This document shows positions 13,832 through 21,797 of a DNA stretch of 26,841 bases, piece after piece. A program made the translations under genes and the position numbers. Under the pieces are notes generated by a model. It was not told the DNA's origin and made no database searches. It worked only from the letters and a program-made list of their open reading frames with translations. Each line of letters starts with the position of its first letter. The stretch's first letter is position 1. The stretch spans positions 1 to 26,841 of the forward strand of contig JBOGEN010000031.1 of NCBI GenBank assembly GCA_050743265.1, written 5' to 3'. The DNA is from JBOGEN01 sp050743265 (GTDB lineage: Bacteria; Actinomycetota; Actinomycetes; JBOGEN01).

Positions 13832-13948
13832 GCGAGGTCGTTGTGCGTTCCGTCCTGCCTGCCCGCTGGGCTGGCGTGACGGGCCACCCGCCGCCCTCTT
13901 CCGGTGGCGCTTCCGGACCACCTCACGACGACAGCGAAGGCTACGACC

Positions 13949-14392
13949 GTGCGCACGTACAGCCCGAAGCCCGGCGACGTTCCGCGTCAGTGGCACGTCA
14001 TCGACGCGACCGACGTCGTGCTCGGCCGCCTCGCCAGCCAGGCTGCGATCCTGCTCCGAGGCAAGCACAAGCCCGTGTTCGCGCCGCACGTCGACACCGG
14101 CGACTTCGTCATCATCGTGAACGCCGACAAGGTGGCACTCACGGGCAACAAGAGGGAGCAGAAGATCGCGTACCGGCACTCCGGCTACCCGGGTGGCCTC
14201 AAGAAGGTGCCGTACTCCCAGCTGCTGGACAAGCGCCCGGACCGGGCAGTCCAGAAGGCGGTCCGCGGCATGCTCCCGAAGAACGCCCTCGGCCGGCGCA
14301 TGCTCACCAAGCTCAAGGTGTACGCCGGCCCGGACCATCCGCACCAGGCGCAGCAGCCGGCGGCGTACCAGATCAACCAGGTGGCGCAGTAG
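13949..14392 (+). CDS. rplM: 50S ribosomal protein L13
   Basis: This 147-residue protein begins MRTYSPKPGDVPRQWHVIDATDVVLGRLAS, the actinobacterial L13 N terminus, and continues LLRGKHKPVFAPHVDTGDFV, NADKVALTGNKREQK, YRHSGYPGGLKKVPY and the signature AVRGMLPKNALGRRML. L13 is an early assembly protein on the back of the large subunit. GTG 13949 with GCGAAGG eight bases upstream is the sensible start. The frame is open back to an ATG at 13904, but those 15 residues have no homology and lie in the expected leader. rpsI follows after 41 bases. Confidence 0.97.
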   Translation: MRTYSPKPGDVPRQWHVIDATDVVLGRLASQAAILLRGKHKPVFAPHVDTGDFVIIVNADKVALTGNKREQKIAYRHSGYPGGLKKVPYSQLLDKRPDRAVQKAVRGMLPKNALGRRMLTKLKVYAGPDHPHQAQQPAAYQINQVAQ

Positions 14393-14433
14393 CCACGCCC
14401 ACCCCGTGACTGCCAGACCAGCGAGAGGACCGC

Positions 14434-14916
14434 GTGGCTGTGACTGACCAGCCGACCACCGTCGAGACGGTCGCGACGAGCGAGACGACCGAGAGCACCG
14501 AGTTCACCACGGTGACCCGGCCCGTACCCACCGGGCCGGGTGCCGCCACCGGCCGTCGCAAGCGGGCCGTGGCCCGTGTGCGCATCGTGCCCGGCGCCGG
14601 GCAGTGGAAGATCAACGGGCGCACGCTCGACGAGTACTTCCCGAACAAGGTGCACCAGCAGATCGTCAACGAGCCGTTCCGCACGCTCGAGCTGGACAGC
14701 CGGTTCGACGTCGTGGCCCGCATCGACGGCGGGGGCCCCAGCGGGCAGGCCGGCGCGCTGCGGCTCGGCATCGCCCGCGCGCTCAACGTGGTGGACGACG
14801 AGTACCGGCCGAGCCTCAAGCGTGCCGGCTTCCTCACCCGCGACGCGCGGGAGAAGGAGCGCAAGAAGTACGGCCTGAAGAAGGCCCGCAAGGCGCCGCA
14901 GTACTCCAAGCGCTGA
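14434..14916 (+). CDS. rpsI: 30S ribosomal protein S9
   Basis: This 160-residue protein has a 40-residue Thr/Glu-rich N-terminal extension (residues 1-35, for example TTVETVATSETTESTEF) and then the S9 core: GRRKRAVARVRIVPG, WKINGRTLDEYFPN, then VVARIDGGGPSGQAGALRLGIARAL, and the C-terminal tail KKYGLKKARKAPQYSKR, whose last Arg reaches the P-site tRNA anticodon loop. The GTG start follows GCGAGAGGACC. Similar acidic extensions exist in other actinobacterial S9 proteins. glmM follows after 16 bases and is probably cotranscribed. Confidence 0.97.
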   Translation: MAVTDQPTTVETVATSETTESTEFTTVTRPVPTGPGAATGRRKRAVARVRIVPGAGQWKINGRTLDEYFPNKVHQQIVNEPFRTLELDSRFDVVARIDGGGPSGQAGALRLGIARALNVVDDEYRPSLKRAGFLTRDAREKERKKYGLKKARKAPQYSKR

Positions 14917-14932
14917 CCCGGCCGGCTTTCCC

Positions 14933-16276
14933 ATGGGTCGCCTCTTCGGTACGGACGGCGTCCGGGGGGTCGCGAACTCCGACCTGACCGCCGAGGTCGT
15001 CCTCGACCTCGCCGTTGCCTCTGCCCACGTCCTGGGTGAGGTCGGCGCGTTCGAGGGCCACCGGCCCCGTGCGGTCGTCGGGCGTGACCCCCGGGCGTCC
15101 GGCGAGTTCCTCGAGGCGGCCGTGGTGGCCGGCCTGGCCAGTGCGGGCGTGGACGTCCTGCGTCTCGGCGTGCTCCCGACACCCGCGGTGGCGTACCTCA
15201 CCGCGGCCCTGGACGCCGACCTCGGCGTGATGCTGTCGGCGAGCCACAACCCGATGCCCGACAACGGGGTCAAGGTCTTCGCCCGCGGAGGGCACAAGCT
15301 GGCCGACCACCTCGAGGACCAGGTCGAGGCACGCCTTCGCGAGCCTTGGGACCGCCCGACGGGCGCCGGGGTGGGGCGCGTCCTCGACACCCCCGAGGCC
15401 ACCGGCCGCTACATCGACCACCTGATCGCCTCCGCGCCGCACCGTCTGGACGGGCTCACCGTCGTCGTCGACTGCGCGCACGGCGCCGCGACGACCGTCG
15501 CTCCTGACGCGCTGCGCCGGGCCGGGGCCGAGGTCGTGCCGATCGGGTGTGCCCCGGACGGCCTGAACATCAACGAGGGCTGCGGGTCGACGCACCTCGA
15601 CACGCTCCAGGAGACCGTGGTCGGGCACGGGGCAGACGCGGGGGTCGCTCACGACGGGGACGCCGACCGCTGCCTCGCCGTGGACGCGTCCGGCCAGGTC
15701 GTCGACGGCGACCAGATCATGGCGGTGCTCGCGCTGGCCATGCGGGAGAAGGGCCTGCTGCGCCACGACACCCTCGTCGCGACCGTGATGAGCAACCTCG
15801 GGCTGTCTCTCGCGATGCGTGATGCCGGCGTCGCCCTGGTCCGTACGGCCGTCGGGGACCGGTACGTCCTCGATGCCATGAGCGAGGGCGGCTACGCGCT
15901 GGGCGGGGAGCAGTCGGGGCACATCCTCTTGCGCGACCACGCGACGACGGGGGACGGCGTGCTCACCGCCCTGCATCTGCTCGGGCAGGTCGCCGCGACC
16001 GGGCGCACCCTGGCCGACCTGGCCGGCGTGATGACCCGGCTGCCCCAGGTGCTCGTCAACGTCACTGGCGTGGACCGCAGCCGGGCCGGTACGTCCGCCC
16101 CGCTGCAGGTCGCCGTGGCCGAGGCGGAGGCCGAGCTGGGCGAGACCGGGCGCGTGCTGCTGCGCCCGAGCGGGACGGAGCCCCTCGTCCGGGTCATGGT
16201 CGAGGCGGCCACGGAGAGCCAAGCCCGGGCCACTGCGGACCGGCTGGCCGGCGTCGTCCGGCGCACGCTCGGCTGA
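14933..16276 (+). CDS. glmM: Phosphoglucosamine mutase
   Basis: This 447-residue enzyme converts glucosamine 6-phosphate to glucosamine 1-phosphate for UDP-GlcNAc and peptidoglycan synthesis. The N terminus GRLFGTDGVRGVAN is diagnostic of GlmM. The phosphoserine loop LSASHNP is at residues 101-107, with catalytic Ser104. The metal loop DGDADR is at 241-246, the sugar-binding GGEQSGH about residue 325, and the phosphate loop RPSGTEPLVRVMVEA near 411-425. Length is normal. It lies between rpsI and glmS, which makes its substrate. A short binding site, CCGGC...CCC, is weak, so coupling to rpsI may help translation. Confidence 0.98.
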   Translation: MGRLFGTDGVRGVANSDLTAEVVLDLAVASAHVLGEVGAFEGHRPRAVVGRDPRASGEFLEAAVVAGLASAGVDVLRLGVLPTPAVAYLTAALDADLGVMLSASHNPMPDNGVKVFARGGHKLADHLEDQVEARLREPWDRPTGAGVGRVLDTPEATGRYIDHLIASAPHRLDGLTVVVDCAHGAATTVAPDALRRAGAEVVPIGCAPDGLNINEGCGSTHLDTLQETVVGHGADAGVAHDGDADRCLAVDASGQVVDGDQIMAVLALAMREKGLLRHDTLVATVMSNLGLSLAMRDAGVALVRTAVGDRYVLDAMSEGGYALGGEQSGHILLRDHATTGDGVLTALHLLGQVAATGRTLADLAGVMTRLPQVLVNVTGVDRSRAGTSAPLQVAVAEAEAELGETGRVLLRPSGTEPLVRVMVEAATESQARATADRLAGVVRRTLG

Positions 16277-16352
16277 CCAGGCTTTCGCAGCCCCCCTGGG
16301 CCGGGCGGTGACGGACCGCCCCGCGACGCGTCGGAACAGGGGCATCCCCGGT

Positions 16353-16368
16353 TACCCTCGTGACCATG
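16353..16368 (+). promoter_or_regulatory. Candidate -10 box for leaderless glmS mRNA
   Basis: TACCCT (16353-16358) fits TANNNT and ends seven bases before the ATG at 16366, so transcription would begin at or next to the start codon. No Shine-Dalgarno sequence is present. Any -35 element is weak (TCGGAA at 16331-16336). Leaderless messages of this layout are common in actinobacteria. Confidence 0.5.
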
Positions 16369-18216
16369 TGCGGCATCGTGGGATACGTGGGCGACCGGCA
16401 GGCTCTCGACGTCGTGGTCGAGGGCCTGCGCCGGCTCGAGTACCGGGGGTACGACTCGGCCGGCGTCGCCGTCGTCGCGGACGGCGCGCTCTCCACGGAC
16501 AAGCGGGCCGGCAAGCTCGCCAACCTCGAGAAGGCGCTGGACGAGAGCCCCATGGCCGCGGCCACGACCGGCATGGGACACACCCGCTGGGCCACCCACG
16601 GGGCGCCGACCGACCGCAACGCCCACCCGCACGTGGACTGCGCGGGCGCCTCCGCGGTGATCCACAACGGCATCATCGAGAACTTTGCCCGGCTGCGGGC
16701 CGAGCTCGAGGGGCGCGGCCACGAGATGGCGTCCGAGACAGACACCGAGGTCGTCGCACACCTGCTCGAGGAGCAGTTCCCGGCGTCCGGGGGCGACCTC
16801 GCCGAGTCCATGCGGCAGGTCTGCCTGCGGCTGGAGGGGGCGTTCACGCTCGTCGCCGTCCACAGGGACGCGCCCGGCGTCGTCGTCGGGGCGCGGCGCA
16901 ACTCCCCGCTGGTGGTCGGGCGCGGTGAGGGCGAGAACTTCCTCGCCTCCGACGTTTCCGCGTTCATCGCGCACACCCGCGAGGCGGTCGAGCTGGGCCA
17001 GGACCAGGTCGTCGAGCTGACCCGGGACGGCGTCACGGTCACCACCTTCGACGGCGCCCCGGCCGCGACCCGCGAGTACCACGTCGACTGGGACGCGTCC
17101 GCCGCGGAGAAGGGCGGCTACGACTACTTCATGCTCAAGGAGATCGCCGAGCAGCCCCGTGCGGTCGCCGACACCCTGCTGGGCCGCCTGCAGGCCGACG
17201 GCAGCCTCACGCTGGACGAGATGCGGCTGTCCGACGAGGAGATCCGCGAGGTCGACAAGGTGATCGTGGTCGCCTGCGGGACGGCGTACCACGCCGGCCT
17301 CATCGCCAAGTACGCCATCGAGCACTGGACGCGCATCCCGTGCGAGGTGGAGCTGGCCAGCGAGTTCCGCTACCGCGACCCCATCCTGGACAGGTCGACG
17401 TTGGTCGTGGCCATCAGCCAGTCCGGCGAGACGATGGACACGCTCATGGCGATCCGGCACGCCCGCGAGCAGCGGTCGCGCGTGCTGGCGATCTGCAACA
17501 CGAACGGGTCGACGATCCCGCGGGAGTCCGACGCCGTGCTTTACACCCACGCCGGGCCCGAGGTGGGCGTGGCAGCCACGAAGACGTTCCTGACCCAGGT
17601 CGTCGCCTGCTACCTGGTCGGCCTCTACCTGGCCCAGGTACGCGGCACCAAGTTCGGGGACGAGATCACCGCCGTGATCGCCCAGCTGGCGCGGATGCCG
17701 GACAAGGTGACCGAGGTGCTCGGCACGATCGAGCCCGTCCGGGAGCTCGCCCGCAGCCTTGCCGACGCCAAGGCGGTGCTGTTCCTCGGCCGTCATGTCG
17801 GGTACCCGGTCGCGCTCGAGGGCGCCCTCAAGCTCAAGGAGCTCGCGTACATGCACGCCGAGGCGTTCGCCGCCGGCGAGCTCAAGCACGGCCCGATCGC
17901 GCTGATCGAGCAGGGCCTGCCGGTCGTCGTGGTCGTGCCGTCACCGCAGGGGCGCAGCGTCCTGCACGACAAGATCGTGAGCAACATCCAGGAGGTCAGG
18001 GCGCGCGGGGCACGCACGATCGTGATCGCGGAGGAGGGCGACGAGGACGTCGCGCCGTATGCAGACAGGCTGATCCGGGTGCCGGTCACGCCGACCCTGC
18101 TGCAGCCGCTCGTCTCGACGGTGCCGCTGCAGGTGTTCGCGAGCGAGCTCGCGCTGGCCCGGGGGAACGACGTCGACCAGCCGCGGAACCTCGCGAAGTC
18201 GGTCACCGTCGAGTAG
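16366..18216 (+). CDS. glmS: Glutamine-fructose-6-phosphate aminotransferase (isomerizing)
   Basis: This 616-residue enzyme makes glucosamine 6-phosphate from fructose 6-phosphate and glutamine, the first step toward amino-sugar wall precursors. The start is fixed by chemistry: Cys2 of MCGIVGYVG must become the N-terminal nucleophile after Met removal, so ATG 16366 is chosen over the GTG six bases upstream. The N-terminal glutaminase domain (1-220) has HTRWATHG and HNGIIEN. Two SIS sugar-isomerase domains follow, with CGTAYHAG, SQSGETMDTL and AFAAGELKHGPIALI. The C terminus DQPRNLAKSVTVE is the family hallmark. No ribozyme resembling that of Firmicutes is seen. Confidence 0.98.
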   Translation: MCGIVGYVGDRQALDVVVEGLRRLEYRGYDSAGVAVVADGALSTDKRAGKLANLEKALDESPMAAATTGMGHTRWATHGAPTDRNAHPHVDCAGASAVIHNGIIENFARLRAELEGRGHEMASETDTEVVAHLLEEQFPASGGDLAESMRQVCLRLEGAFTLVAVHRDAPGVVVGARRNSPLVVGRGEGENFLASDVSAFIAHTREAVELGQDQVVELTRDGVTVTTFDGAPAATREYHVDWDASAAEKGGYDYFMLKEIAEQPRAVADTLLGRLQADGSLTLDEMRLSDEEIREVDKVIVVACGTAYHAGLIAKYAIEHWTRIPCEVELASEFRYRDPILDRSTLVVAISQSGETMDTLMAIRHAREQRSRVLAICNTNGSTIPRESDAVLYTHAGPEVGVAATKTFLTQVVACYLVGLYLAQVRGTKFGDEITAVIAQLARMPDKVTEVLGTIEPVRELARSLADAKAVLFLGRHVGYPVALEGALKLKELAYMHAEAFAAGELKHGPIALIEQGLPVVVVVPSPQGRSVLHDKIVSNIQEVRARGARTIVIAEEGDEDVAPYADRLIRVPVTPTLLQPLVSTVPLQVFASELALARGNDVDQPRNLAKSVTVE

Positions 18217-18337
18217 ACGGGCAGCCGCGGGAGGTCGTGCGGCAGCGGATATGGACACGTCCGCGCATCTCGCCCCGAAGACGCTTTTGTGCGGCTAGCG
18301 TGACGGCGCCGCATAGCCGCGTCCTTGGAGCGTGAGC

Positions 18338-19816
18338 ATGACCGATCTGGACCGTCGTTCCTTCCTCCGCAGCAGCGCCACCGTCGCCGCCGGTGGGGCA
18401 CTCCTCGGCGGGCCGTTCGCCGGGTTCGCCGCCTCGGGCGCGGCCGCCGCGACGCCCACGACGACGCCGCTGGTCGACGTCCCCGACCTGCGAGACAACG
18501 TCGTGCGGCTCGCGCTGCCCGCGGGCTTCCGCTACCGCTCCTTCCACGACACGACCACGCCGGTCACCCTGGGCGACGGCACGCCGCTGCCGGGGCGGCA
18601 CGACGGGATGGCGGCGTTCGACGGCGGCCGGCACCGGGTCACGCTCGTGCGCAACCACGAGGTCAACTCGTTCGGGGCCGCCTTCGGCGCGTCCGGCCCG
18701 GTGTACGACGAGAACGCCCCGGGTGGGACGACGACGATCGTGACGACCCACGAGGGCGAGGTCCAGGACAGCTTCACGAGCCTGTCCGGCACCCAGATGA
18801 ACTGCTCCGGGGGTCCGATGCCGTGGGGGGCGTGGATCACCTGCGAGGAGACCGTCAACGGTCCCGACGTCTTCGACGACTTCACTCGGGGCACACTGCC
18901 GCCCGACACGTACGTCCAGAACGCCCAGCTGCGCAAGCCGCACGGGTTCGTCTTCGAGGTGCCGGCGCACGGTCGTGCGTCCGGCCTGCCGATCCGGCAC
19001 GCCGGACGGTTCGCGCACGAGTCGGTCGCCCTCGACCCGGAGGAGGGCGCGCTCTACCTCACCGAGGACAACTTCGCGTTCCCCTCGGGCTTCTACCGGT
19101 ACGTGCCGCCCCAGCACCCCCGCAAGGTCGGGCGCCTGCTGGACGGCGGGCGGCTCTTCATGCTCAAGGTGGCCGGCACGGACAACGCCGACCTGTCTCT
19201 GGGCCAGCCCGCGCACGCCTCGTACCGCGTCGAGTGGGTCGAGATCGAGGAGCCGTTCTACGACGGCGGCGTCCCCGGGCCCGGCGGGCTGCCCACGAAG
19301 ACGAACGACGAGCTGCTCACGTTCGTGAGCGACCAGGGCCTGGCCCAGGGCGCTGCCAAGTTCTCCCGGCTCGAGGGCTCCATCTACGACAAGGGCGTCG
19401 TGTACTTCTGCTCGACCCAGGGCGGGGCGACTCCCGCCGGTGACCCGGGTCCGAGCGCGGGTGGCTTCGGTGCGGGACGCGGCCAGATCTGGGCGTACGA
19501 CACCCGCGCGCAGAGGCTGCACCTCGTGTACGAGTCGCCCAGCCGCGAGGTGCTCGACTTCCCGGACAACGTCACCGTGAGCGACCGCGGCACGCTCGTC
19601 GTCTGCGAGGACAACGACCAGGGCAACTTCCTGCGCGGCCTGAGCCGGAACGGTCGCATCGGGGACCTCGCCCTGAACCGCATGGCGGGACGGGAGAACG
19701 ACGAGTTCGCCGGTTCCACGTTCAGCCCGGACGGCACGACGCTGTTCGTGAACATCCAGGCCAGCCGTGGCCTCACGTTCGCGATCTGGGGGCCCTGGCA
19801 CAAGGCGGGCTTCTAG
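18338..19816 (+). CDS. Tat-exported PhoX/DUF839-family protein
   Basis: This 492-residue protein starts with a twin-arginine signal, DRRSFLR at residues 5-11, a hydrophobic Ala/Gly-rich stretch and a likely AxA cleavage near residue 37. It is therefore exported folded with metal cofactor. Family features of DUF839 (PhoX-like phosphatases, a six-bladed propeller with Fe and Ca) include LVRNHEVN, WGAWITCEETVN, HGFVFEVPAHG, AHESVALDPEEGALYLTEDN, VVCEDND and GSTFSPDGTTLFVNIQ. Substrate cannot be fixed from sequence; phosphate ester hydrolysis is the best family guess. ATG 18338 with GGAG seven bases upstream is preferred to GTG 18332. The gene stands alone between glmS and acpS. Confidence 0.85.
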   Translation: MTDLDRRSFLRSSATVAAGGALLGGPFAGFAASGAAAATPTTTPLVDVPDLRDNVVRLALPAGFRYRSFHDTTTPVTLGDGTPLPGRHDGMAAFDGGRHRVTLVRNHEVNSFGAAFGASGPVYDENAPGGTTTIVTTHEGEVQDSFTSLSGTQMNCSGGPMPWGAWITCEETVNGPDVFDDFTRGTLPPDTYVQNAQLRKPHGFVFEVPAHGRASGLPIRHAGRFAHESVALDPEEGALYLTEDNFAFPSGFYRYVPPQHPRKVGRLLDGGRLFMLKVAGTDNADLSLGQPAHASYRVEWVEIEEPFYDGGVPGPGGLPTKTNDELLTFVSDQGLAQGAAKFSRLEGSIYDKGVVYFCSTQGGATPAGDPGPSAGGFGAGRGQIWAYDTRAQRLHLVYESPSREVLDFPDNVTVSDRGTLVVCEDNDQGNFLRGLSRNGRIGDLALNRMAGRENDEFAGSTFSPDGTTLFVNIQASRGLTFAIWGPWHKAGF

Positions 19817-19825
19817 CTGCCTCCG

Positions 19826-19876
19826 TGATCGTGAGGGGTGGGTCCACGCGCCCCGTGCGCTCACCCCTCACGATCA
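19826..19876 (+). terminator. Perfect 15-bp hairpin between the PhoX-like gene and acpS
   Basis: TGATCGTGAGGGGTG (19826-19840) and CACCCCTCACGATCA (19862-19876) are exact complements around a 21-base loop. The first arm begins 10 bases after the PhoX-like stop. There is no T-tract. It most likely terminates that gene; being symmetrical, it could act on either strand. Part of the arm (GTGATCGTG) recurs at the acpS start, 19905-19913. Confidence 0.6.
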
Positions 19877-19904
19877 TGCGTGGGGGGTGTGCAAGGGTGG
19901 GCCG

Positions 19905-20255
19905 GTGATCGTGGGCATCGGCATCGACGTGGTCGACGTCGCACGCTTCACGTCCACCCTGGAGCGGACGCCGGGCCTGCGGGTCCGGCTGTTCACCCCG
20001 GGGGAGCGGCATCGGTCACCGGCCTCGTTGGCCGCACGGTTCGCGGCCAAGGAGGCGCTGGCCAAGGCGCTCGGCGCCCCCCGGGGGCTGGCCTGGCAGG
20101 ACGCCGAGGTGGTGACGGACGACTCGGGCCGTCCCCGGCTCGAGATCCGCGCGTCCGTGGCCGAGGCGGCCGAGAGGCTGGGCGTGCGCACGTGGCACGT
20201 GTCGCTGAGCCACGACGCGGGCATCGCGTCCGCCGTGGTGCTTGCCGAGGCCTGA
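19905..20255 (+). CDS. acpS: Holo-[acyl-carrier-protein] synthase
   Basis: This 116-residue enzyme transfers phosphopantetheine from CoA to acyl carrier protein, activating fatty acid synthesis. It begins MIVGIGIDVVDVARF, with the Mg ligand Asp8, and has the second motif RFAAKEALAKALG with Glu50; the C terminus WHVSLSHDAGIASAVVLAE matches the family. GTG 19905 is chosen because homologues start here; the frame is open upstream into the hairpin and PhoX gene without similarity. GCAAGGG provides a modest binding site. It opens the acpS-nnrD-alr-hydrolase-UDG-tsaE run. Confidence 0.95.
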   Translation: MIVGIGIDVVDVARFTSTLERTPGLRVRLFTPGERHRSPASLAARFAAKEALAKALGAPRGLAWQDAEVVTDDSGRPRLEIRASVAEAAERLGVRTWHVSLSHDAGIASAVVLAEA

Positions 20256-20319
20256 GTCGCAGGGTCATGAGCCCCCAGGGCACCAGGCCCCGAGGGCAGA
20301 GTCGACGCGGAGGAGACGG

Positions 20320-21783
20320 ATGAGGGCGGCGTACGACGTCGAGGAGGTCCGTTCCGCCGAGGGCACCCTCCTGGCGCGGCTCCCCGACGGGACCCTGATG
20401 CAGCGCGCGGCGGCAGGGCTCGCCCGGACGTCGGCGACCGTGCTGGGCAGGGTGTACGGCTCCCGGGTCGTCCTGCTCGTGGGTGCCGGAGACAACGGTG
20501 GGGACACCCTCTATGCCGGGGAGCGCCTCGCACGGCGTGGCGCACGCGTGGACGCCCTTTTGCTCACACCCGAGAAGGCGCACCCGGGCGGCCTCGCGGC
20601 GCTGACCCGCGCGGGGGGCCGGGTCACCACGGACGAGTCCGTCCTCGACACGGCCGACCTCGTGCTCGACGGCATCGTCGGCATCGGAGGGTCCGGCGGC
20701 CTGCGCGCCGAGGCGGCGCCGCTGGTCGCCCGGGCCGAGTCCGGACCAGGCCACGTGGTCGCGGTCGACGTGCCGAGCGGGGTGGACGGCTCCACCGGCG
20801 AGGTGTCCGGCGCCGCCGTGCACGCCGAGGTGACGGTGACGTTCGGCGCGGTGAAGGCCGGCCTGCTCGTGGCCCCGGGGGCGTGGCACGCCGGCAGCGT
20901 CGTCCCCGTCGACATCGGGCTGCAGCCGGAGCTGCCGGCGCCCGGGGTCACCGCGCTGCAGGCGGCGGACGTGGGCCGGCTGCTCCCCGTGCCCGGCTAT
21001 GAGGCGGACAAGTACAGCCGGGGGGTGCTCGGCGTGTGTGCGGGCTCGCGGGCGTACCCGGGGGCGGCGGTGCTGGCCGTCGGCGGGGCGCTGCGCGCGG
21101 GGGCGGGCATGGTCCGCTTCGCCGCGGCGGCCCACCCCGTCGAGCTCGTCCGCCAGCACTGGCCCGAGGTCGTGACGACGATCCTGCCGCCCGGGGAGGG
21201 CGGGGGCGTGCTCGAGGCCGGTCGTGTCCAGGCCTGGGCGGTCGGCCCGGGACTGGGCCAGGACGACGACGCGCGCGCCGTGCTCGACGCGGTGCTGGCC
21301 GCGGAGCCTCCGGTCCTCGTGGACGCGGACGGCATCAACGTGCTCGCCGACGACCGGTCCGCGCTCCGCCTGCGGGAGGGCCCGACCCTGCTCACGCCGC
21401 ACGCGGGCGAGCTGGCGCGTCTGCTCGACGTGGACCGTGCCGACGTCGAGGCCAGGCGGCTGGCGTACGCCCGGCGGGCCGCGGAGGAGACCGGTGCCAC
21501 CGTCCTGCTCAAGGGCTCGACGACGCTCGTCGCCACGCCCGAGGGGCACGTCCGGGTGAACACGACCGGTACCCCGTGGCTGGGCACGGCCGGCAGCGGC
21601 GACGTGCTGAGCGGGTTCGCCGGCGCGCTGCTCGCCCAGGGGCTGCAGCCGCTGGACGCCGGCTCGGTCGCGGCCTGGCTGCACGGCCAGGCAGCCCGGC
21701 TCGCCGGGGACGGGGACGTCGGCCTGCGGGCCTCCGACCTGCTGGACGCCTGGCCGCGCGCCGTCGCCGTCGTCCGCCCCTGA
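20320..21783 (+). CDS. nnrD: Bifunctional NAD(P)H-hydrate epimerase / ADP-dependent dehydratase
   Basis: This 487-residue fusion repairs hydrated NAD(P)H. The N-terminal YjeF_N epimerase domain (about 1-215) has LVGAGDNGGDTLYAGERL and VDVPSGVDGSTGEVSG. The C-terminal ribokinase-like dehydratase domain (about 225-487) has YSRGVLGVCAGS, DADGINVLA, LLTPHAGELARLL, LLKGSTTLV and GTAGSGDVLSGFAGALLAQG, the ADP-binding site. The fused layout is usual in bacteria, and the gene's place between acpS and alr is usual in actinobacteria. I chose ATG 20320, which follows CGGAGGAGACGG. An ORF start at 20242 would overlap the end of acpS and lacks similarity. Confidence 0.95.
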   Translation: MRAAYDVEEVRSAEGTLLARLPDGTLMQRAAAGLARTSATVLGRVYGSRVVLLVGAGDNGGDTLYAGERLARRGARVDALLLTPEKAHPGGLAALTRAGGRVTTDESVLDTADLVLDGIVGIGGSGGLRAEAAPLVARAESGPGHVVAVDVPSGVDGSTGEVSGAAVHAEVTVTFGAVKAGLLVAPGAWHAGSVVPVDIGLQPELPAPGVTALQAADVGRLLPVPGYEADKYSRGVLGVCAGSRAYPGAAVLAVGGALRAGAGMVRFAAAAHPVELVRQHWPEVVTTILPPGEGGGVLEAGRVQAWAVGPGLGQDDDARAVLDAVLAAEPPVLVDADGINVLADDRSALRLREGPTLLTPHAGELARLLDVDRADVEARRLAYARRAAEETGATVLLKGSTTLVATPEGHVRVNTTGTPWLGTAGSGDVLSGFAGALLAQGLQPLDAGSVAAWLHGQAARLAGDGDVGLRASDLLDAWPRAVAVVRP

Positions 21784-21797
21784 CAGACTCGGCAGTC

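Noticed and set aside
12509..14344. 611-codon minus-strand open frame over rplQ, truA and rplM
   Set aside because: It spans three well-supported genes and a promoter on the other strand and shows no domain.
16277..16365. glmS ribozyme or riboswitch upstream of glmS
   Set aside because: The gap is only 89 bases, the element is characteristic of Firmicutes, and the likely start of transcription is at the ATG.
15892..17889. 665-codon minus-strand open frame over glmM and glmS
   Set aside because: It is antisense to catalytic domains of both enzymes and has low-complexity composition.
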